A DNA stretch of 28,671 bases from Hofstenia miamia (taxonomy: Eukaryota; Xenacoelomorpha; Acoela; Hofsteniidae), in contig CABFPE010000623.1 of assembly GCA_900660155.1 (NCBI GenBank), positions 139,637 to 168,307 on the forward strand. The letters are read 5' to 3'. Under the pieces are notes generated by a model, which had not been told where the DNA came from, searched no databases, and was given only the letters and a program-made list of their open reading frames with translations. Each line of letters begins with the position of its first letter. The stretch's first letter is position 1. Of this stretch, positions 23,271 to 28,671 are shown in pieces. The translations under genes and the position numbers were made by a program.

Positions 23271-24009
23271 CATTATTCTGGTTATAATTTTTAAAGGACA
23301 AAATGGGACAATGCCTTATAGATAGAATTGCTATGTTTATTAAATGCTGTTGTTGAATATATGATTCTGCTGAGAAAGCAAATGTCAGTCGTATGGGAAA
23401 ATAATCTTTCAGTAAGGAGGACTCTAGGCCTTGGTGAATAACATGTCCTTGAACTTTGCTACATTGTTCCTTTCACTCCTACATGCCACTGCATGAAAAG
23501 TTAATGGATAAGTCTGCAACTATTTCACTTCTAGCAAAACTTATGTGTTCGCCTGCGGTTATATCACTTCTGGAAGTTTTTCTAGAGGTAAAATATCCTT
23601 TCTCTTCTATGGTTTTGTAGGAATTGTACCATATTCCTGAAAAAACATAAACTTTGTATTTGTATATTCATCATTAGGTGGAGCATACGCACACATCACT
23701 TAGGAACTTTGTGTGTCTATTTCTATCATCATATATGTTTAAAATGGCACCACATAAATGAAAACAGAAATTACAAATTCAAAATTATGCATTACAAAAT
23801 TTTTTTTTTCAATTTTTGTTTTGCAGGAAGTTTGTATATTTGGAATAATCTATTAAAAGTTATTGCTGATGCGACAGCCAATCACCGTACTAAAATGTGT
23901 GAATATAATTTATTGGCTTAGATGAATTTAGTAGTATAAACTCTTTGTGCCAATCCTACTCCACGATTGTTTGTATATTAAGGGATAAAATATTCAATAA
24001 TTCTAAATG

Positions 24010-24044
<35 letters not shown>

Positions 24045-24207
24045 GCGTGCACAGGAATTTCTGACGGAGAACATCTTATATATATATACATACATTTGTT
24101 GTTGTCTTTGTTTCTTTACTTGAAAACACTTTTGAAAAAATTCAATATTGCTATTTTCATTCGCAAACTAAAGTTTGTATTACAATATACATGTACAAAT
24201 AAAATAT
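23271..24207. other. Flank between LINE remnant and receptor gene
   Basis: No supported gene. The sequence up to about 23640 may be further LINE-derived material but gives no motif. A (TA)n tract at 24013-24041 is followed by GGGGCGTGCACAGGAATTTC (24042-24061), which looks like a hAT-type terminal repeat without a partner. Confidence 0.35.
24013..24041. repeat. (TA)n microsatellite
   Basis: About 28 bases of pure TA just downstream (on the minus strand) of the receptor gene's last exon. Confidence 0.92.
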
Positions 24208-24429
24208 TTATGGAAAATCTATTGGTAAAGCAGGTTTATTAAGAATATGAGTGCTACGAGCATTACTATAGATTAAAAAGTAACATACTGTATATGAGCC
24301 ATTTGGCGGGTTTGTAATAAGAGGTGCATTGAGAATAATGCTGCAAGTGCCGACAACACAGATAACAACAAATACCCAGAGAAAAAGTCGATCGAGGACC
24401 ATTGCCACATATTTCCAATCTTCACTCAC
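24208..24429 (-). CDS. nAChR exon: M4 and C-terminus
   Basis: Starts after CATTTTAG with GTGAGTGAAGATTGG (VSEDW) and encodes [20 protein letters not shown], the fourth membrane segment (residues about 7-33 of the exon), then [14 protein letters not shown]. Read straight on, the frame continues to TAA at 24208-24210, giving a 40-residue tail after M4 that is long for this family. A GTATGT at 24288-24283 directly after SYT could be a donor, in which case the real C-terminus lies in another exon that I could not find. The M4 part is secure; the tail is not. Confidence 0.9.
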   Translation of the reverse strand: MSEDWKYVAMVLDRLFLWVFVVICVVGTCSIILNAPLITNPPNGSYTVCYFLIYSNARSTHILNKPALPIDFP

Positions 24430-25513
24430 CTAAAATGATAGCAGTCATTTCCTATGCTAAGCTTAAATAACAAAATATTTAAAATACATAAACTAGTTTG
24501 GAAATATAATACTCAAACTAAAACTCACACTGTTGAACTCATCCTCATTGCGAAGGTGTTGTGCAATGTATTGGACACCGTCAATTGCTCTTTTCACTTC
24601 TTGGGATAAGGATTTTGTGCTTCCTCTGTTCCCTCCATGGCGAATGTCTTCTTCTGTAATGAAGTCTTCTTGACGAAGAGAGTATTTGCTTAAGCGCCGT
24701 TTGGCCCCACCGGTGTGACTACAGTTTGAAGCGGACAGTAAGTCGCTATGTTCAGAATGCCTACTAATGCCGTTGTCACCAGTGTTGTTATTATTATGTC
24801 CTGTACTAGCGTTATGATTCAGAAATTCAGATGTGGTATGTACAATGGGAGGTGAAGGTGGACCACTGCTTAGTGTAATGAAATCACCTCCACCTAATCC
24901 ACCAATGTTGCGTAGTTGATCTTCTTCTTTGTTTGGTCGTCTCATAAACAACACCTAAAGCTAGGTGAATGAGTTTTATCAAAAAGTATTATTATATATT
25001 TTATATCGGATTTGAGATGACTACAGAGTGTAGCAATTGTTCTACATACAATAAATTTTCAAACTACAAAGGTATTTTTTTAATCCGGTGATGGCTCCTT
25101 CAAAGAATTCATGAGCTTTTCACTCAAGAACTAATAAGGATATCCTAAATCTAAAAACAACACATGATAGAGAAGTGCCTCTTTCTTCAATAAACTCCTT
25201 GCGGTTGCCATGGCACAAAATCTAGGGTCCCGACGCCTATGGCCTGACAACCATTAATTTAAATACTGTTGCTCAACGGAGCTTGGTGATTTATCTATAG
25301 AAAAAATATTTGAGTTTGACAGTTGCTCTCTTACGATTATCTGAAATTTAATTATTGTGAAAATTTGAATGAGTTTTAAAATATTGGAATGTTCATAAAA
25401 AATAGTTAAACGTTCAATTTCTTCAGGCAGAGCAGCACACACTAGTTTGTCATTACATGCGAGGACATTCACCAATGGCTGTGTTAATGCTTCATGATTT
25501 CCAAATCACCTAA

Positions 25514-25569
<56 letters not shown>

Positions 25570-28139
25570 ACTATTTTCCTACAAACATTAAAGCTAAATT
25601 GAAGGATGAGAACTGATACAAATATATTTCAAGGTGTCCAAGTCATATAATACAAGATATGGCCCTTCTAGAACTAATTATTGCCAGAAATTCATAAGCC
25701 GACTTCCATAGAAGACTATGTATGTAAGGAAAAATGTCTAAGATCATTTCATTATCGTTCAATATAATTATTTTAATTTTAGTCAATCAGTTGAATTTTA
25801 TTGATCTATTTAAAAATTCTTATTATTATTAGGATTAATACTATTATTTCATAGAAAATAAATTTTCCTGGTTCTTTCAAAAATGAAGGGATCGTTTTCA
25901 TAAAATAGAAACATTTTACATGATATGTGATAGATTAACGTTTCAATTATTCCAAGTAGCATGATATCAAATGCATGTGTAGACGACACATGAAAAAAGT
26001 AGAAAAAATACAGAATAAATCAATACTATCATTCTCTATAAAATAATGATTCTTAAATAATAAAATCGCCACTTAGTTCTCTCTCCATGAACACAAGAAA
26101 CTACAAAATGTGTAAACTTAATATTAGTAAGAGTAATAATAACTTAAAGCTGTAAGTAGATGACAGTACTAATCTCATTAATGTATTTCAAATGAATTGA
26201 ACCTACTATGGAAAAGCTGTATTTTTCAAAAGCATGAAAAAGCCATTTCTTCATAAATCATTATAATAAAGTTTCCTTCAAGCTACAATATAAAACAAAT
26301 TTAGAATATTTTAGAGAAAACAATGTTTTTTCACGATTTTGCTGCAAGAATCTTGCATCTATTAATGATAGCTAAGAGATATAATATTGTTTTAGTTTAG
26401 ACATTTGCATTTAGCGGTGATATAAAAACACGTTTCTTAAACAGTGTCTCGAAAACAAAATCAAATTATGAATTAGAATTACATTTGATTAAAATATATT
26501 TACTTCTATATTGGAAAACCTAATAGCATTGGATGCAAATTTGCACATTCCTATTAAAGACGTCAGAGGCTAAGGAACAGAGGTGGTTGGAGCCCTCCCA
26601 ATAATTATTCCAAGTGGTATTTAGTTCTGCATCAAATCATTTTAAATTTAAGAAATTGAAACCTTGTATAGAAAGGACCTCAGTTCCGTCCTTCCAAAAA
26701 TAATATTTTTCCTTAGCTCCTGAAAGTACTGTAATACATTATTGTCGATTTTATAATTTTTCATTATTCTGACGGTAATAAATACACCTATAGCACGTTG
26801 CAAAAATTTAAGGAACCATTATACATACTTTGGGCAAGAGTACAAGGAAGAAGCGTTTGACCCAGTGAGGCATAGTGTGAGTGGAGGGAGCTCTGTGGTG
26901 GACATTGAGTACTATGACTGTGATAATGATGCTAAGAGTGACCATGACCATTGTGAAGAGGAGGTAGTTACCAATCAATGGGACTACTAATGAAGTTGCA
27001 GGAATAATTTCAGCTATCAGAAGCAGGAACACAGTGAGGGCCAGTAGCACTGAAATGCAGAGCGTTATTTTTTCTCCACAGTCGCTGGGCAGATAGAAGA
27101 CAAGAACAGTTAGGAATGAAATTAGAACACATGGTATTATCAAATTTACCTAAATTTATATTAAATTGAAATCACTGTTAAATTACTGAACAGACTGTAA
27201 TTTTATTGCTATTTATTTTTGGCAATTTGTATTTGATCACATAATGCGCAAGTAATTCGGCCATGGAGTTTATGTTTATTAAATTTCTTTTAACGTATTT
27301 AATCCGTGTATATACAAAACTTGAGACTAGCATTAAACAATTTAAAGTACAATTATATAGGGGAAACATATTCATTAATCTGTCAGCAAAATAAGCACAA
27401 CTGTCATTGACAATTTCAATCTAAATTTTAACATAAGGTCACTGTTACAAAATATAGCTAGCGACGCAACAGTAGTACATATGACATATTCTTAGACACT
27501 TCACAGCAATTTAATCAAGACGGACCTTACGCTATAAACATTGGAAACTACGTTTATTTAAGAATATTTATGGATTACTCATGAATAAGTGTGCAAGATT
27601 TTCAAATCCCTTCAATTTTGACTGATAATTATAAAACAAAATAAACAGGACTATAATAATGACTTTCAAACATATCTGCTTATCTATCGTCTGCTTTGTG
27701 TGAGGTTGAAATGAATGTGTTATTTCAACTATTTTTTCATTAAATATATTAAAATATTTGATGATCAATACGCACTGTATAGAAAAGGGGTTTTCTACGT
27801 AGAACGAAGAAAAACGTGACATCTGTGTAAACAGTGTCACCACAGCAGGAATTATACTTGATGACATTCTTCATCCCAGGAGCATCAACAAGGGCCCATT
27901 CACCGTTTTCCCAATAACCTTTGAGGTTTACTAGCTTTCGTCGCATATACAAATCCACTAATTTTGCATCGTATGTCCAACTGCCAAACTTCATTTTACA
28001 GGTTTGCATGTCGAAAGGGAAGTACTGGACATCGATTTCACAACTGGACTTATAAATAGCAGGCGGAGTCCATTCTACTTGGCCTGAATAACGAACTAGT
28101 GCCTTAGTCCGTAATGTAACCTCATATTGACCATCTGCG
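24208..28139 (-). CDS. Nicotinic acetylcholine receptor alpha-type subunit, 3' part (four exons)
   Basis: This gene encodes a subunit of a pentameric, acetylcholine-gated cation channel of the plasma membrane. The visible coding exons, in order on the minus strand, are 28139-27776, 27149-26829, 24954-24529 and 24429-24208. Together they give 443 residues: the last half of the ligand-binding domain with Cys-loop and vicinal-cysteine loop C, M1-M3, the cytoplasmic loop, and M4. The signal peptide and first half of the binding domain lie beyond the right edge. Vicinal cysteines make it an alpha subunit. GEK before M2 fits cation selectivity. The sequence resembles vertebrate alpha3-like subunits ([29 protein letters not shown]) more than insect ones. 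Introns of 626, 1874 and 99 bp all lie in phase 0. I see no break in the visible frame. I cannot assign an individual subunit number. Confidence 0.97.
24529..24954 (-). CDS. nAChR exon: M3-M4 cytoplasmic loop
   Basis: 142 residues running from VLFMRRP, the usual start of the loop after M3, to [20 protein letters not shown], the amphipathic helix before M4. The middle is low-complexity (Gly, Ser, Asn, His) as in other subunits. RRLS at exon residues 86-89 fits a protein kinase A target motif. The acceptor is CTTTAG before GTG, and the donor is AACAGT followed by GTGAGT. Confidence 0.95.
25254..25490 (-). other. Coding-like island in a receptor intron
   Basis: A minus-strand stretch open for about 80 codons begins with a protein-like segment ([20 protein letters not shown], then PEEIERL) and ends SSVEQQYLN. 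It lies in the 1874-bp intron between M3 and the loop exon. It has no receptor similarity and I do not recognise it. A transposon scrap is more likely than a nested gene, because flanking exons are not evident. Confidence 0.25.
25517..25569. repeat. (TA)n microsatellite, about 53 bp
   Basis: A long pure TA run inside the receptor intron, ending TTATATATAA. Confidence 0.95.
26564..26722. mobile_element. Possible hAT-type MITE in a receptor intron
   Basis: CAGAGGCTAAGGAA (26564-26577) and TTCCTTAGCTCCTG (26709-26722) are near-perfect inverted repeats of 14 bp with 2 mismatches, 159 bp end to end. They start with the CAG typical of hAT ends. The flanking 8-mers AAAGACGT and AAAGTACT share only 5 positions, so a target duplication is doubtful. 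No coding content. Confidence 0.4.
26829..27149 (-). CDS. nAChR exon: M1, M2 and M3
   Basis: 107 residues. M1 is [20 protein letters not shown] (exon residues 2-21). SDCGEK precedes the pore helix [19 protein letters not shown], with Glu at -1', Thr at 2', Ser at 6', Leu at 9', Val at 13' and Glu at 20', the pattern of a cation-selective receptor. M3 is [20 protein letters not shown] and on. The exon ends LLPK at donor GTATGT. It starts after ATTTAG with GTAAAT, so its first bases look like a donor. Confidence 0.96.
27150..27775 (-). other. nAChR intron before M1
   Basis: 626 bp bounded by ACA|GTGCGT and TTTAG|GTAAAT. AT-rich, with no further feature seen. Short minus-strand frames here are read-through of the exon or random. 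Confidence 0.85.
27776..28139 (-). CDS. nAChR exon: Cys-loop to pre-M1, ligand-binding domain
   Basis: 121 residues, preceded by one base that completes a split codon (ADGQYEV follows what is normally ..NN). The Cys-loop runs C33-x13-C47 ([15 protein letters not shown]). Loop B has W54 in FGSWTYD. Loop C has Y95, the adjacent cysteines C98-C99 that define alpha subunits, and Y104. It ends RRKPLFYT, directly before M1. Loop C spacing (Y-x2-CC-x4-Y) is one residue longer before the cysteines than the common Y-x-CC. The acceptor is GTTTTTAG. Confidence 0.97.
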
Positions 28140-28158
28140 CTAAAAACGAATGTCGTCA

Positions 28159-28186
28159 ATATATATACAGTATATATATATATATA
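28159..28186. repeat. (TA)n microsatellite next to a receptor acceptor
   Basis: Alternating AT with one CAG interruption, about 20 bp upstream (minus strand) of the ligand-binding exon. Confidence 0.9.
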
Positions 28187-28199
28187 AAGAAGGTAAAAG

Positions 28200-28386
28200 T
28201 TCATCGATATGGAGAGTACTAACGTCCTCGGTTATTTCTTGATATGGAGTGTCCTCTGTTGTTGCCACGATATTGTTGCTGAGTTGTGTACTGGGGAGCA
28301 AAGTGTCCTTGCTGAGAGACATACTTGTTGGGGGTTGGTTGAGGCACGAGATGTGGGATACTGATTGATTGAAGTTGGTTATCAGC
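28200..28386 (-). mobile_element. Possible gag-like retroelement scrap, fossil
   Basis: A minus-strand stretch rich in Gln, Asn and Arg-Gly (with QQQYRGNNRG) sits between two TA microsatellites inside the receptor's upstream intron. Composition recalls the basic C-terminal end of a retroelement gag, but there is no zinc knuckle, protease or reverse-transcriptase motif. It is fragmentary and its age cannot be judged. It may equally be an unrelated low-complexity exon. Confidence 0.2.
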
Positions 28387-28390
28387 TGTC

Positions 28391-28391
<1 letters not shown>

Positions 28392-28432
<41 letters not shown>

Positions 28433-28438
28433 ATATGC
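28392..28438. repeat. (AT)n microsatellite, about 47 bp
   Basis: Long pure AT run ending in TACATGTATATATGCATG. Confidence 0.93.
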
Positions 28439-28636
28439 ATGTATTGGCTCTGGATAATATGGGGGATAATATTTAACACCCCCAGATTGCGATTTTAGAA
28501 TCTTTCTACACTAACGCATTCAAATTAAAAAAAAATGTAAATCATTCAATTTAAAATAAATATCAAACTATGACATTATTTAAAAATTGAAACTAAGAAG
28601 CAAAACAAACAATAAACTAATACAATGTTTACTGTC

Positions 28637-28671
28637 AGAGGTGCACCCAGAGGGGGGGGGAACTGGGGGAA
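28637..28671 (+). repeat. hAT-like transposon end, cut by the window edge
   Basis: CAGAGGTGCACCCAGAGGGG followed by a G run resembles hAT-type terminal repeats of the CAGRGGCGCACCCAG kind. Only 35 bases are visible, so the element cannot be confirmed. Confidence 0.3.

Overview
The window looks like an AT-rich (by eye roughly 70 percent AT) nuclear locus from an invertebrate animal. Genes are split by introns with GT-AG borders, microsatellites are frequent, and fragments of LTR elements, RLE-type LINEs and DNA transposons are scattered through it. The best-supported gene is an alpha-type nicotinic acetylcholine receptor subunit on the minus strand. Its sequence is closer to the vertebrate neuronal alpha2-alpha6 style (motifs NLKxYWExGEWA, [14 protein letters not shown]) than to the usual insect subunits, so I lean towards a non-insect invertebrate. 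I cannot place it more precisely.

Layout. From 1 to about 2.5 kb lie decayed pieces of a Ty3/gypsy-type LTR element. A small non-coding LTR element (TRIM type, 581 bp, two 190-bp LTRs) is inserted in it with a 4-bp target duplication. At 3251-3358 there is a candidate last coding exon of an unidentified plus-strand gene. From 3.4 to 12.9 kb I find no convincing gene, only faint transposon-end and SINE-like traces. At 12905-13831 there is an uninterrupted 308-codon frame for the C-terminal zinc-knuckle and restriction-like endonuclease-like part of a LINE protein. It is followed immediately by a small plus-strand gene of unknown function: exon at 13832/13856-13978, exon at 14230-14314, then two alternative, phase-compatible last exons at 15327 and 16589. 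From 16.7 to 20.1 kb there is an AT-rich stretch with a long TAA microsatellite.

At 20156-21380 the assembly itself looks faulty. A 280-bp block occurs twice, apparently identical, and single N characters bound the intervening 545 bp, which carries the tail of a mariner/Tc1-like transposase. A minus-strand LINE remnant of the R4/NeSL kind lies at about 22.8-23.3 kb.

From 24208 to 28139 (minus) the receptor gene shows its last four coding exons: the end of the ligand-binding domain, M1-M3, the large cytoplasmic loop, and M4 with the C-terminus. Earlier exons lie beyond the right edge of the window. The introns hold TA microsatellites, a possible hAT-type MITE, a coding-like island and a glutamine/asparagine-rich, retroelement-like scrap. 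The receptor gene and the small unknown gene are convergent and about 7.5 kb apart. Nothing in the sequence links their functions.
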